From Strigamia acuminata (taxonomy: Eukaryota > Arthropoda > Chilopoda > Geophilomorpha > Linotaeniidae): a DNA stretch of 64,000 bases. The stretch covers positions 15,989,060-16,053,059 of the forward strand of contig OX442314.1 in the NCBI GenBank assembly GCA_949358305.1, in the 5' to 3' direction. The position numbers were made by a program, and so were the translations under genes. The notes below the pieces were generated by a model. It was given only the letters and a program-made list of their open reading frames with translations. It did no database searches and was not told the DNA's origin. Positions 1 through 12,445 of this stretch are shown in pieces (position 1 is the stretch's first letter; each line of letters starts with the position of its first letter).

Positions 1-793
1 TTATAGGAGATGAGTGGTCGATCCACACTTCTTTGCTACCGGGCACATCTATAATAAAACGATTGTAAACAACGTTTCATTCAGATATATCTGCTTTTGT
101 TTTTTAAAGACTTTGCATGAGATGGTTGAGAGATCAACCAGTTTTTTTCTTTTTTACCTGGAGTAACTGAAATGATAAAAGAAAAATAAAATTAATTTTT
201 ATGGAGAACTTAATGAGTCAAATAATTTTAAAAATATCTCATTTAGATAAATGAAAAGAAGTTTTGAGTTTTACTCACCTCCGTACAAAACATACGCTGA
301 AGAGGTGTAAATGTGGTCACCAAAACCCCGTGCTTGGCATCGAATAGCCCCGTTTGGAAACCAGTGTGTAAACGTGAATGTAGCGTTTGGAGTAGTAAAA
401 ACACCTAATACGGCATTATTGGTGACATTTATCCATTGATAAGAAATAGGATTAGAAAATCCTCTGGCGTTGCAGATTAATGTTTGCGGACGGTTTACTC
501 TGAAAATTATGCGAGACACGTGGCTGATCCACACTTGCTTCCCACTGACATCTATAAAAACAACATTTTATTCAATATTTTATTCAACATTTTATTGAAT
601 AAAATGCGATTTGATACGATTTGATTGTTTTTGAGTTTGTACGAGATTAAGCAATTTTTTTTTCTTTTATACCTGGAGCAACTGAAATATAAAATATAGA
701 AATCATATATAAATCCGAAAAAAGAGTTATATTCAATATTTACTCACTAAAACAACCAGCAAAGAGGCTTAAAATTAATGTTAGATAGAACAT
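1..793 (-). CDS. Ig-domain protein, first unit of tandem family (3' part beyond window)
   Basis: Partial gene reading right to left. Exons: signal peptide 793..748 (start MFYLTLILSLFAGCF), microexon 681..673 (TTGCTCCAG), Ig exon 551..279, microexon 166..158 (TTACTCCAG), and the start of another Ig exon 48..<1. Every junction has GT/AG and phase 1, so the reading frame runs through. The Ig exon has a core Cys, the SYQW tryptophan and a second Cys (IRCQA), plus an NAT sequon. Unlike the next units it lacks the first-type Ig exon and begins with second-type domains. The product is expected to be secreted or tethered; its ligand is unknown. The C-terminal exon lies outside the window. The splice model is inferred from sequence only. 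Confidence 0.7.
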
Positions 794-2191
794 GTTCACG
801 TTGACAAGTGAGTGTACTGTAAAATAAACGACATGAAGCGGAAGTACTGTTGATTCCCATCAGGAACTGATAGCCATAACGTGGATGTTATCGTCGTTTA
901 TTGAAATAATAATATTACTGTTAAATCGACAGAAAATAATCTTGTTTGAAAATTTAAAAAAAAATTAAGCCACAGCTGGAAGTTTTGACGCAAACAGGTA
1001 TTTGAGACCATTATGAATCATTCAAGAAAATGGCATAAAACCACAGACCTGTGATAAAACACAACTACTGTTATAAATAATTTATAAAAATATCATTATA
1101 GTATCACATTTTACCAAAAACAGGTGTATGCACATTCGTATAATTTTTAATTGATTTGCCTTTTTTTGTAAATATGATTCTTAATGCATTAATGTCTTTA
1201 TCTGTCGTTTCACATCTACTCCTCTGCTCATTTCTTCAAGATACGTAATAAAAACAATAACCCTAGCTCTGTGTTAAAATTTTGACAAAGCACCAGGAAT
1301 GAGTAATGCTACAGCAGCTTGCACATCACCACACAGACACAAACGAGCACGATTCATTTGTATTTTGTAATTGTTGTCTATATACCATATTTGCTTGTTT
1401 CATTTTGATCGTCCCAGTTTACGCGCGTGGGATGCAGGAGGGCTGACGGCTTTTCCATTGCGTTAGCAAATGTGTCAAAAGCATTACTCATTCCTGGTGT
1501 TATGGCAAAATTTCAACACAGGAAGTCGTGTTCCAAGGCATCATATTTTAGTTTCAATGGGAAATTCCATCACGCGACGAGAATTTAGAAATGTTTTGGC
1601 CGCATTCAAGCAATCGAAAATGGCCAATGGTCGGCCGATTACCATAGTTTCGATGGGAAACTAAGCCACATTCAAGAGCACAAGCCAGAGAACGTAATTA
1701 TAATTAAATACCAATAGTACTATACATATAAAGAGGACACATTAAAGAGTGTACCAAACATCCTTAGGTAAATGAGTACGCCTGGTGACCCTACTTGAAA
1801 TGAGTATTTTAGAATTCCATAATTACACGTAGTGTTGACTATAAAATACTAGATGCATTATTTTGGTGCAGCTTGATCTGCAACTTATTCCAATGGAATA
1901 TTTTCATTGCATTAATTATGAACTTTAAAAGAATGTGCTTTGTAAATATTGATTTGAATGGAACTCAGAAAAAAGCATGAAATTGCTTATTTAATCCACG
2001 TTATTTCCACTGAAAATTTTGCTAGAAATTATTTTTACCTAACGTTTATAAAGAATCAAAAAAGCTATGAATTATAGCGCAAATTTATTTTTTATATTTA
2101 CGTTTACAGTAAACTGATACAATTAAACAGTGCGCCCTTCATTTCAATTTTTTCTCAGGATAAAAAATGTAGTTAGCGTGACAGTTTTGTT
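794..2191. other. Intergenic spacer between Ig units
   Basis: No convincing coding sequence. It holds the 5' flank of the first Ig unit and, from about 1880, a downstream flank that matches 12604-12906 behind a sister gene, showing that the duplicated unit includes non-coding flanks. An inverted repeat lies at 1271-1522. The 64-codon open frame at 1470-1664 falls on this repeat and is not taken as a gene. Confidence 0.6.
1271..1522. repeat. Inverted repeat / small foldback element
   Basis: About 40 bp at 1271-1311, containing CACCAGGAATGAGTAATGCT, return as the reverse complement at 1480-1522 with few mismatches and a spacer of about 170 bp. This could be a decayed foldback transposon; no terminal motif or target duplication was identified. 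Confidence 0.5.
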
Positions 2192-3183
2192 TTAATGTAT
2201 TTTCTGGAAGGCACTGAAGGTCAATGAAAACATCATCATAAACGATAAGAAGAAAGTGTTGATTTTGTGAGACATTTGCCCATTTACTGCAAAAAAAAAA
2301 AATTTATAAAATATCGTTAAATTAATTTAATTACTCACCTTGATACCAAACAGGTGCAGAAGGCATGTAAAAGGTTTGACCAGAATCCAGTGCTAGGCAT
2401 TGAATATAACCATTTTTAATCCGTTGGTTAAACGTGAACGAAACACTTGGGGTAGTATAAACACCAAATACTGTACGACTGCTGACATTAACCCATTGAT
2501 AAGAAATCGGGTTAATAAATCCTACGGTTTTGCAAGTTAAGATTTTCGTACGATTTACTCTGAAAATTATTGGAGACCAGAGGGTGTCGATCCACACCAA
2601 TTTGCCACCGGATACATCTATAATAAAACGAATATAAACAACATTTTATTCAAATCTATCTGCTTTTGTAGGACGATAAAGATTTGATTTTTTTTGGCTT
2701 TTTCCCTTCTTACCTGGATTAACTAAAATAGAAAAAATAGAAATCATTTTTATGGCGAACACCGAAATTTGTCAAATTTTAAGAAATTTACCAGAAAAAG
2801 GAACCATTGTGGAATTATGAAAGCGAACTTCACTTCGTCCTTTAGCTTGGCATATGATGTAACCAGTTTGCGGTGCAGAGAATTTAAATTCTAATTGCGA
2901 GTGGTTTGAATTTGGAAACGTGTAATTAGAACCAGCTTGAATAAGTGCCCATTGGAACGTAACAGGTGGTATGGCATTTTCTGCAATACATATTAACGTT
3001 TTTTGTTGATTTATTTTAAATTGTACTGGGGTAGTAACTCGAATGAAGACGTTAATGCCTGAAAATGTTAAAAACATAAATTTGATATAAATGAAACTCC
3101 GAATAAAGCGTTAAATCAAATATTTACTCACCAAAACAACCAACAAAGAGGCTGAAAATTAATGTTAGGGAGAACACGTTCAT
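2192..3183 (-). CDS. Two-Ig-domain small surface/secreted protein, complete unit
   Basis: Five exons, all phase-1 junctions: signal 3183..3132, Ig type 1 3058..2792, 9-nt microexon 2722..2714 (TTAATCCAG), Ig type 2 2617..2339, tail 2286..2192. Total 702 nt, 233 residues. The signal peptide starts MNVFSLTLIFSLFVGCF. Each Ig domain has Cys, Trp (FQW or YQW) and Cys. The type 1 domain carries the NYT, NHS and NST sequons and the block QAGSNYTFPNSNHSQL, shared with the sister genes. The tail exon encodes about 17 hydrophobic residues followed by FQKIH and a stop, so the product may be anchored by a very short membrane segment or processed like a GPI signal. Role unknown; a recognition or adhesion function is inferred only from the Ig fold and the tandem duplication. 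Confidence 0.8.
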
Positions 3184-3639
3184 GTTGAATACAGTAAACT
3201 GTAAAATAAAGCAAACGAAATAAAGGAAGTAGATTCTGATCAGAAGCTGATAGCCACAACTTGGATGGTATCTAGGTGTACGGAACAATAATACTGAGAA
3301 AATGAATGACTTCAGAAAATAATTTTGTTTTAAAATTAAAAATTAAGGCCACAGCTGCAAGTTTTGTAGCAAATAGGTATTTGAGATCAGTTATAAAAAA
3401 TAGTAAAAATATGAAGTTATACAAGGGAATACTAGTATGACATTAAACAGAATTAAAGTTATAAATAATTTATACAAAAAAAATAAATATCAGTAGCCTA
3501 TTTAAAGTACGGTATCACTATTTCCCTAAAGTAAATGTTTGTATATTTATATCATTTTTACTTCATTTACCTTTTCTGAAAATATGATCCTTTTCAAGCG
3601 TAAGTACATTTACTCATCATTTTTATTTTTACTTCACTT
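3184..3639. promoter_or_regulatory. 5' flank of Ig unit, possible non-coding first exon
   Basis: Upstream of the signal exon. A candidate splice donor reading GGTAAAT on the minus strand lies at 3569-3571, and the surrounding sequence is conserved at about 14670 in the sister gene. It could be a 5' UTR exon. The flank ends where the LTR element is inserted. Confidence 0.3.
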
Positions 3640-5771
3640 TGTGACGGAATAAAATTAGGCATGGATATATAATTAGTATAATATGAAGGAATAACTAAGG
3701 GGTAAAGTTAGGCTGTACTGCAATGGCAATTACAGTAAGGCGGGAAAGGAATCTCTTGAGTGACGTGAGTCACTTGAGAGGTAAAGGGGGTCGCTGGCAA
3801 GTGACCACAAATAATCTAGAGGCTAGACAGGTACAAAACAGTGAGATAACATAAATAAATGGAGAATAAATATCTGACTTCGTGAAATATGCGACATATA
3901 AATTGATAGATGAATGTAGTTAACTATGAATAATATTGAGCCAACACAAGTGTGTAAACTATAATAAAGCTAATTTATTAGCGAGTCCAAATGATCATTA
4001 AACCATAATCCAAAATACATACATATATACAAATACACAAGCGCTATAAACAAGGCCTCCAATAATCATTGGGGTAATACAAAGACATATCAAAAGGTAA
4101 ATACGCTGACAAAACTAGAGCATTGGGAGGCATGAAGAATTCATGGCCCAAGGCAAAAGGGGGACTTGAACAGGAGTGAAAGAGAAGCGCTCTTTTAATT
4201 ACGCTGAAACTGTAGTTTAAGGGGATTAAAAGGGGACATTTAAAATGGCGGCTCAATCGAGGCTTTGATTGCAATTCGGTTCGGTGTGGCTTTAATAACG
4301 ATGTCGTCACAAATAATGCATTGACTTTGAAGAAAGCCAATGCTGCCTAAAACTTAATTGTTCAATTAAAGCAAGAGCTAAAACAAGAGTGTAAACTCTT
4401 GATTAAGCGGTTTGGTGGGTGAAAGACCCAAGAGTTGGCTATGAGAATGGCAACATGTCATTGAATAGGCCTAACCAAGAGTAGAGCAGTTCTGCTAAAC
4501 CAGAGGTTCACATTGACTGGATACATCATTTAATGGCTAGGTTCTTGGCTAACAAGTGCAAGGGGTTTGTGAGCGAGTGCTCGAGACAGAGAAAGACAAC
4601 TACACATATTTAGGTGTAACTCAGATTGCTCTGAGTTCAAATGTCTATGCGTAACAACTTTCAGGAGAAGGCTGACTAGCGCATTTAGGACTAAGCATAA
4701 ATGCAAAGTAATGCTACGCCATTGAGAACCATAGCAAAGGTAAGGGAAGTTACTATTAAATTAATAGCAAGTTCTTATAGCAAGTAGAAGGATTGATTGA
4801 CTAACAATGGACAACAAAAGGACTAAGCCGAACTAATAAATCTCCCTCAACTTAGCAACAATTGACCACTTCAATGGGAATCCACTGAAGTAATTCTAAT
4901 TACCAATTTGAGAGCAATAAATGAAATAAGGCTTACCAGTACTTTGATTCCGCGGTCCAGGGTCATTGAATCCAGTGTCAAAAGGGTTGTGGAATTTTGG
5001 CGGGAAAATCCACCAACAAAGCCAGGGCGGCAAAGTTGGAGTAGAGGCAACAAAACCTATCTTTTCTCCTTCATCTTCACCTCCATTGCCATCCTACTTC
5101 CCCCAGCTGTCAACTGCAGGAAGTTTTACATCTCAACCCAGTAATCGAATACCAAATAGGCTCGGATGTTGCTCGTAGGGCAACCAACTAAAGCGAGATA
5201 GTGCGTCAAAACCTTGACGCACAACATAAGTCAAAACCAAAGGCAAGAACAAAATGTGTAAAGTCAAAATATATGGGCAAAATCTGTGTAGGAAGCTTTG
5301 AACAAAGCTTATATAGACAAACCAAACAATACCTCATTGGAATGGAACCAATGGGGTAAATAGACCAATGACAAATGAGAGCTATCTCATTAGTATGAAG
5401 CGGGAAAGCTTCACAAAGCAAATACCTCATTAGAATGTAAACAAGGAGGAGTGCATAAGGGGTCAAGAGTTCTCTTGGCCTTTGCAAGGTCACTCTCTCT
5501 AATGTTTAGAAACAACACAAGGGGAAGTAAACAACATAGTCGCTCAGTCTTGGCTTCACTGTATAGTGACTCAATCAAGATGGCGACTGGTGCAATAACA
5601 CACTATAAACTGTAAGAAAATGCTTATGGCCGTGAGCCAGTGGCTCACTTATAGCGCCTAGGACTCATATAATATAAAAGTAAATTAAAGAATTCAACTT
5701 AAAACCTTGAATTAAATATAAATAGTTTTATTTATCTTTAACCAAAACTACGGTATTTTGGTACCGTCACA
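3640..5771 (-). repeat. 3' LTR of gag-only retrotransposon
   Basis: 2132 bp, same sequence as 9284-11415 as far as I can compare by eye. Short open frames inside it occur identically in both copies and are not genes. The sequence just upstream on the minus strand (5772-5800) is not a clear polypurine tract. Confidence 0.9.
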
Positions 5772-6401
5772 CGTGCTCCGGAAAAGAGTGCGTGCGTCCT
5801 ACGCATGCATTAATGGAACTGAAACTTAAAATTACCAAGGAATACTAGTCAAATGTGAAGAGAGAAAATTATTCTGGAAGTGAAGACTCCCGTAAAAACT
5901 CTCCGGTGTGTTCCACACCGTTACAAAAGGGTAGTGAATAGTCACCTATTATAAAAAGAAGTACATGGATGCTAGTAACGTTATAAAAGTAGTAAGATAA
6001 AGGAAATATTTTAAAATACATAAGTTGGTCTAGCAATGGCCAAACATATAAAGAAGGTTGGAGTTTTCACTCAAAAAGCAAAGTTAAAACAAAATAAGTC
6101 GTAATAATGAATAGAATCGCCAATCAAATTAAATTTACTAATAATTAATTCAAATTCAAGTGAGTAATAGGAATACAAATAGAATTATTTTAAAAGAACA
6201 CACGTTTAAACTTAAGAAAATTCTTTCGAATTAAAAAGGTTAAACACTATATTATTATTATAAGATCGAGTGAAACAAGTAAATACACATTGATAAAACA
6301 AAAATTATAGTTACAGAAAGTATAAAAACATTTACAACCGGAGTAAAATGCGGGATAATAAAATAAGAAGTTAGAAAAATAATAAATTCGTCGCATTCTC
6401 A

Positions 6402-8063
6402 CTAATTACGCAATTTCTTCGTAATTTCTTTAACCTGCTCTACACCTCGGGATTGGGGAAATTCGGATTCAGATGAGTCAGAATTCTCTGCCTCGTCAGA
6501 GTCTGAAGACACTCTAATCTTGTTTAGAATTTTCTTCGCTATGAGTCTATATTTATTAAGGTGAAGATGTCTTTCATTTCTATTTTCATCTGAGTTTTCA
6601 GATTTCTTTTCTTCCTTTGTTTCTTTGGGGGTGTCAGCTGTCTTAGCAGCGGGGGGTTTGTCATCTTTATTATCTTTAGGTTTAGATTTTGTCCCTGGGG
6701 CGATGGGGTCATTGCCCACTTTGACATCATACTTCTCCTTGTCTGCTAATACTTTCTTGTATATCCGCTCTAGATCACCTTTGTCTAAATTGTTTATTTC
6801 TAGACGGCTACGAATATCAGGGGTTGCGTAGCGTTGCATCATTTTACGCGCAACGATTCCGTTGTACGTAGATTGCTGTCGCCAGCAGTTATAATAGCGC
6901 AACACGTAGTGATACACTGTCTCTCCTTCCTCTGCGACTTGCTCAAAGCAGAGCTCGCCTCTCTGATCCTCATTTAATCCAAATCTGTTTTGGAAAACGG
7001 TCTTAAAATCTTCCCAAACAGTGAGAGTCGGCGCGAAATCGTCATACCAGGTGGCAGCCACTCCTGTGAGGTATGAGGGAACACATTGAGTGATCGCCTC
7101 GTTCAGAGGGCAACCTTTATTTCGCGCTGCAGCGATTACAGCGTCGATAAACAAATTACAGTCTGTAGGAGTGCCTTCTCCTGTGAAGCGGGGCACCTCC
7201 AAACCTTTGAAAGTGTAACGACGAGGGTCGTTCTGTGTAGAATTTGATTGATCATTGGGGGGAGGAGTACGATCTCGCTGTCGTCGCTGATCAGCTTGGT
7301 CAGCCTGGAAGGTTGTAAAACTTGTGGCTAGCTGCCTGATACTGTCAAACATATTAACTAACATATCATTCGAGACCGTAGAAGTACTAGAAGAATGCGA
7401 GCGGGCAGGGGACGTGTTTATTCGTCTACGAGGGTTTCCGTGCGGAGTCGAATGGTTATGTAAATTGGGGTCAATAATACGTGGTGGAGTAGTGGGTCTA
7501 GGTTGATGGGTTGGTGTGTTTCCACCAGCATTAGCTTGTTGATTTAATGTGGCTTGTGCCTGAGCTTGGGCTAATGCTATCGCATCGGCTTGGGCTTTGG
7601 CTTGGGCATCCGTCTGAACTTTGGCTAATGCTAACGCATCGGCTTGGGCTTGGGCTTGGGCATCCGCCTGAGCTTTGGCTTGAGCATCTGCCTGAGCTTT
7701 GGCCTGAGCATCTGCCTGAGCTTTGGCCTGAGCATCTGCCTGAGCTTTGGCCTGAGCATCTGCCTGAGCTTTGGCCTGAGCATCTGCCTGAGCTTTGGCC
7801 TGAGCATCTGCCAAAATTTGTGCAGTTCTTGCAACAAAGTCATTAATATCTACGTAACTGGCGGGGTCTATTCCCACCAACACACCAAGATTCAGGAGAG
7901 CGGGCAAATCAACTGTCTGGGCGGCGCTGAGGTCCAAAGTAACCTGCTGCCCTTGACTACCGCCGGCCTGAGGCTCGATATTACTCGAATTTAAATCACC
8001 AGGGGAAGTCACTACAGTGGGGTTCGTTTTATTACGGCCCGTCATTATTACCACGGATGTCAA
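6402..8063 (-). CDS. Retrotransposon Gag-like protein, 553 aa
   Basis: Structural protein of the surrounding LTR element, expected to form particles around its RNA. The first third (about residues 80-180) is a low-complexity Ala/Gln/Lys/Asp repeat built from an eight-residue unit like QADAQAKA, a 24-bp DNA minisatellite at about 7640-7815. A Pro/Ser/Arg-rich linker with TPPR motifs follows. A helical region at about 285-440 resembles retrotransposon gag domains ([12 protein letters not shown], then [12 protein letters not shown]). The C-terminus is charged (Lys/Glu/Ser/Asp). I see no CCHC zinc knuckle and no pol fusion. The frame is open throughout, consistent with recent insertion. The antisense open frames over the repeat are artefacts of its 24-bp period. 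Confidence 0.85.
   Translation of the reverse strand: MTSVVIMTGRNKTNPTVVTSPGDLNSSNIEPQAGGSQGQQVTLDLSAAQTVDLPALLNLGVLVGIDPASYVDINDFVARTAQILADAQAKAQADAQAKAQADAQAKAQADAQAKAQADAQAKAQADAQAKAQADAQAQAQADALALAKVQTDAQAKAQADAIALAQAQAQATLNQQANAGGNTPTHQPRPTTPPRIIDPNLHNHSTPHGNPRRRINTSPARSHSSSTSTVSNDMLVNMFDSIRQLATSFTTFQADQADQRRQRDRTPPPNDQSNSTQNDPRRYTFKGLEVPRFTGEGTPTDCNLFIDAVIAAARNKGCPLNEAITQCVPSYLTGVAATWYDDFAPTLTVWEDFKTVFQNRFGLNEDQRGELCFEQVAEEGETVYHYVLRYYNCWRQQSTYNGIVARKMMQRYATPDIRSRLEINNLDKGDLERIYKKVLADKEKYDVKVGNDPIAPGTKSKPKDNKDDKPPAAKTADTPKETKEEKKSENSDENRNERHLHLNKYRLIAKKILNKIRVSSDSDEAENSDSSESEFPQSRGVEQVKEITKKLRN
7640..7815. repeat. 24-bp coding minisatellite in gag
   Basis: Near-perfect tandem copies of a 24-bp unit (plus strand contains GAGCTTTGGCCTGAGCATCT), about seven copies, with more diverged copies on the left to about 7550. 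It encodes the Ala/Gln-rich octapeptide run of the Gag. Confidence 0.9.
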
Positions 8064-9283
8064 AATTTAAGCTTTCAAATAATTATTTAAAACACTTTCC
8101 TTCCTCTTCTTGAATTATTTCTGATATTCTCAGAAAACTCAAGCGATAAATGGATCAAGTCTAAAATTGATCGGTACACAATGGAATTCCTAAATTCAAG
8201 CGAATTCAAGAAGCTTATGATTCTAGTGCAAAATATCAAAACGTCTCAACAATACTAACAATTACTTTTCTCGTGATAGAAAATGTCAAAATGAAATTTG
8301 CCTACCGTCGGTGGAGAGTTCGAATCGGATTGCGGGAGTCGTCTAAGGTTTGCAGTGTTTCAGCTTTTCAGGTAAGTGGTCGTCTGGTACACGTGGGTAT
8401 GCAGAAGAAGTACTTCGAGAAGTGAACAGAATCGAGGGAAAACTAGGGTTTTATAACTTTGATATTTACAAAGGAAATAATTATTTGGCAGACATAGGAT
8501 TATGTTAATGGCAATAATTGCCTGTCTGGCGACGTTGAGTCGGCACAGGGAAAGTTTGGCATAAAGGACAGGAACTTGAAACAATAGGGATTAGGGTTTC
8601 ACAAGATGGTGCTACAAATTTTTAGTTAGAGCAATTATCCAGAAATATGTTTGAAGTTTGAAGAATGTAAGGTTTCAAGATGTTAATCCAATTTAATTAT
8701 TGAACATAAGAGAAGAAATTAATTTTAATGTCGTTTTGTTAGGAAATATAATTTTATTTTTAATTCTAATACTTATTTTTATGAAAAGCAAGGAATGTGA
8801 AAGTAAATGTCAGGAGAATCCTTTATCAAAAGAATCCTTGAAAGTAGTTATGGGGAAATGAGTATTTATTCATAGTGAAATGTTTAATTTGTAGAGTATT
8901 TTTAGTTTGTATAATTGGTTAAAGCTGGGGTCTTTGACTTGTAAACCCAGTAGGTGGTTGAGGGGTGAGCGGCAAAGAAGGAAGGGGAAAGGTCGTTAAG
9001 TGGTAGCCTTAGGCTGGCTGACCAACATCTGTTCCTTGGCACACTTCAACCTATTTTTTACACACACTGAAAAATACACTTTATACACAAATTAATACAC
9101 AAAACCCATAAATTTAGATTTTAAAACACTATAATTAATGAAAACATTTAAGACTCTTTGATTTTCAAACAAAAAATCAAATATCATATTTTCGCAATTT
9201 TTCAAAATTGCACCAGATTGATCTATCAATTTGAATATGCAAATTAACTACTTAATTATGCACATCCTGTCGCGGACGCCACT
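8064..9283 (-). other. Untranslated leader of LTR element with primer-binding site
   Basis: 1.2 kb between the 5' LTR and gag with no substantial frame. At 9265-9281 the plus strand reads TCCTGTCGCGGACGCCA, like the 3' end of a tRNA with CCA, starting two bases inside the LTR. On the element's strand this is a primer-binding site (TGGCGTCCGCGACAGGA). The TCCTG...CG form resembles tRNA-Ser 3' ends, but the tRNA identity is a guess. Confidence 0.6.
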
Positions 9284-11415
9284 TGTGACGGAATAAAATT
9301 AGGCATGGATATATAATTAGTATAATATGAAGGAATAACTAAGGGGTAAAGTTAGGCTGTACTGCAATGGCAATTACAGTAAGGCGGGAAAGGAATCTCT
9401 TGAGTGACGTGAGTCACTTGAGAGGTAAAGGGGGTCGCTGGCAAGTGACCACAAATAATCTAGAGGCTAGACAGGTACAAAACAGTGAGATAACATAAAT
9501 AAATGGAGAATAAATATCTGACTTCGTGAAATATGCGACATATAAATTGATAGATGAATGTAGTTAACTATGAATAATATTGAGCCAACACAAGTGTGTA
9601 AACTATAATAAAGCTAATTTATTAGCGAGTCCAAATGATCATTAAACCATAATCCAAAATACATACATATATACAAATACACAAGCGCTATAAACAAGGC
9701 CTCCAATAATCATTGGGGTAATACAAAGACATATCAAAAGGTAAATACGCTGACAAAACTAGAGCATTGGGAGGCATGAAGAATTCATGGCCCAAGGCAA
9801 AAGGGGGACTTGAACAGGAGTGAAAGAGAAGCGCTCTTTTAATTACGCTGAAACTGTAGTTTAAGGGGATTAAAAGGGGACATTTAAAATGGCGGCTCAA
9901 TCGAGGCTTTGATTGCAATTCGGTTCGGTGTGGCTTTAATAACGATGTCGTCACAAATAATGCATTGACTTTGAAGAAAGCCAATGCTGCCTAAAACTTA
10001 ATTGTTCAATTAAAGCAAGAGCTAAAACAAGAGTGTAAACTCTTGATTAAGCGGTTTGGTGGGTGAAAGACCCAAGAGTTGGCTATGAGAATGGCAACAT
10101 GTCATTGAATAGGCCTAACCAAGAGTAGAGCAGTTCTGCTAAACCAGAGGTTCACATTGACTGGATACATCATTTAATGGCTAGGTTCTTGGCTAACAAG
10201 TGCAAGGGGTTTGTGAGCGAGTGCTCGAGACAGAGAAAGACAACTACACATATTTAGGTGTAACTCAGATTGCTCTGAGTTCAAATGTCTATGCGTAACA
10301 ACTTTCAGGAGAAGGCTGACTAGCGCATTTAGGACTAAGCATAAATGCAAAGTAATGCTACGCCATTGAGAACCATAGCAAAGGTAAGGGAAGTTACTAT
10401 TAAATTAATAGCAAGTTCTTATAGCAAGTAGAAGGATTGATTGACTAACAATGGACAACAAAAGGACTAAGCCGAACTAATAAATCTCCCTCAACTTAGC
10501 AACAATTGACCACTTCAATGGGAATCCACTGAAGTAATTCTAATTACCAATTTGAGAGCAATAAATGAAATAAGGCTTACCAGTACTTTGATTCCGCGGT
10601 CCAGGGTCATTGAATCCAGTGTCAAAAGGGTTGTGGAATTTTGGCGGGAAAATCCACCAACAAAGCCAGGGCGGCAAAGTTGGAGTAGAGGCAACAAAAC
10701 CTATCTTTTCTCCTTCATCTTCACCTCCATTGCCATCCTACTTCCCCCAGCTGTCAACTGCAGGAAGTTTTACATCTCAACCCAGTAATCGAATACCAAA
10801 TAGGCTCGGATGTTGCTCGTAGGGCAACCAACTAAAGCGAGATAGTGCGTCAAAACCTTGACGCACAACATAAGTCAAAACCAAAGGCAAGAACAAAATG
10901 TGTAAAGTCAAAATATATGGGCAAAATCTGTGTAGGAAGCTTTGAACAAAGCTTATATAGACAAACCAAACAATACCTCATTGGAATGGAACCAATGGGG
11001 TAAATAGACCAATGACAAATGAGAGCTATCTCATTAGTATGAAGCGGGAAAGCTTCACAAAGCAAATACCTCATTAGAATGTAAACAAGGAGGAGTGCAT
11101 AAGGGGTCAAGAGTTCTCTTGGCCTTTGCAAGGTCACTCTCTCTAATGTTTAGAAACAACACAAGGGGAAGTAAACAACATAGTCGCTCAGTCTTGGCTT
11201 CACTGTATAGTGACTCAATCAAGATGGCGACTGGTGCAATAACACACTATAAACTGTAAGAAAATGCTTATGGCCGTGAGCCAGTGGCTCACTTATAGCG
11301 CCTAGGACTCATATAATATAAAAGTAAATTAAAGAATTCAACTTAAAACCTTGAATTAAATATAAATAGTTTTATTTATCTTTAACCAAAACTACGGTAT
11401 TTTGGTACCGTCACA
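9284..11415 (-). repeat. 5' LTR of gag-only retrotransposon
   Basis: Second 2132-bp LTR copy. It is followed at 11416 by ACTT and by sequence that continues the Ig-unit flank interrupted at 3639. Confidence 0.9.
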
Positions 11416-12050
11416 ACTTCATAATGATTAATGAACAATCTGGATGTACATATCATGAGTTTTTAAAGAACTGTATTCGAATATTTAAAACATTTGATAT
11501 TAGATTAAATTCTAAAAAATTTCTGTCAATCGTACCGTTTATTTCTCAATCTTAAGTGTGTACACATCGATTCAATCTTCATAAAAATGCAGCAGCTTTT
11601 AGAAACGTTTTGTCACTAGATGGCATAAGAAGGCCCTATATTCATCCGTGTACATCCCAACCGAGCATCCAACTCATCAGTGTACATCTAAAGTTGATAC
11701 CTGTATCTGTGACTCGTACCTTCCCAAACAGGAACGAAGCTACCAAGTGCTGCTCATTGGTAAGGCAGTGATCACTGTTCACGGCCACCAGACAGTTACA
11801 AAAGTATGAAAAACTTGAATGTTACCATAAAATCCATTTTTTTATTCACTGAAGCCCATAAGAGAAAAAAAGATCAGCCCACCAGCCACAGTAAACTTAG
11901 CGAATACATATATGGCCCAGCCTACAGAAGGAGCAATTAAAAAGTTCTTTGTAATTAGCATAAGGTGAGGATGTAATTGTGTCTATTATTTATTTATAGT
12001 AAGTATAATAGTACTAAACCAGTGCTCGACTAAACCAGTCGAGTATTATG
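11416..12050. other. Gene-free flank duplicated from the 14745-15300 region
   Basis: No gene. The sequence is a direct paralogue of 14745-15300; for example TTTTGTCACTAGATGGCATA is found at about 11610 and again at about 14923. It marks the border of the tandem duplication. Confidence 0.6.
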
Positions 12051-12434
12051 GGTACCCGTTCCAACGGCGAATCACCTAAGGGCGAATTTCCAAAATTTGC
12101 CATTGGAAAGCTATCTTGACGTTTCCAATGGCGAGTCTGGGAAAATTCGCCATTGGAAACGTGTATATTGAAATTCGCCATTGGAAACGTTATTTGCGTT
12201 GGTGCAAAACCATTTTTTTGGGATGGCTTGTTGCGGCAGATTTATGTCGCGCTAGATGTGCGCTCCTGTGGCTAATTTCTACCAATTCGCCATTAGAAAG
12301 GTCCAAATACGTTCCCAATGGCGAATCGGAAGAAATTTGCCATTGGGGCTGTTTTGGACAGAATAAGATAGAAATTTGCCATTCGTTCGAATGACCAGAT
12401 TCGCCCTTAGACGATTCACCGTTGGAACGGTACC
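12051..12434. mobile_element. Foldback/MITE element with GCCATTGG motifs
   Basis: Terminal inverted repeats of about 36 bp: left end GGTACCCGTTCCAACGGCGA, right end finishing GTTGGAACGGTACC. Between them, TTCGCCATTGG-like motifs occur about eight times in both orientations. No coding capacity. It was inserted just upstream of the splice acceptor of the orphan tail exon at 12446. Target duplication not clear. Confidence 0.7.
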
Positions 12435-12445
12435 CCTTCTTGCAG

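Larger units (their letters stand above)
3640..11415 (-). mobile_element. Non-autonomous gag-only LTR retrotransposon
   Basis: Two LTRs of equal length (2132 bp) and apparently identical sequence, 3640-5771 and 9284-11415, begin TGTGACGG and end CCGTCACA on the plus strand, flanked by ACTT at 3636-3639 and 11416-11419 (4-bp target duplication). The only internal gene is a minus-strand gag, so the 5' LTR is the right-hand one. No protease, reverse transcriptase or integrase is present in the 3.5-kb interior. Identical LTRs imply recent insertion. Enzymes must come from a related full element. The paralogous uninterrupted sequence at about 14715-14765 gives the empty site. Confidence 0.9.

Noticed and set aside
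4044-5493. Several 60-98 codon frames in the LTRs (repeated at 9688-11137)
   Set aside because: Identical in both LTRs, no domain or start context, and expected by chance in the 2.1-kb LTR.
7547-7994. Long antisense frames over the gag repeat
   Set aside because: They follow the 24-bp period, which keeps every frame open; composition is purely the complement of the repeat.
11556-11771. 71-codon plus-strand frame
   Set aside because: Falls in duplicated non-coding flank; the paralogous sequence at about 14900-15080 does not keep the frame.
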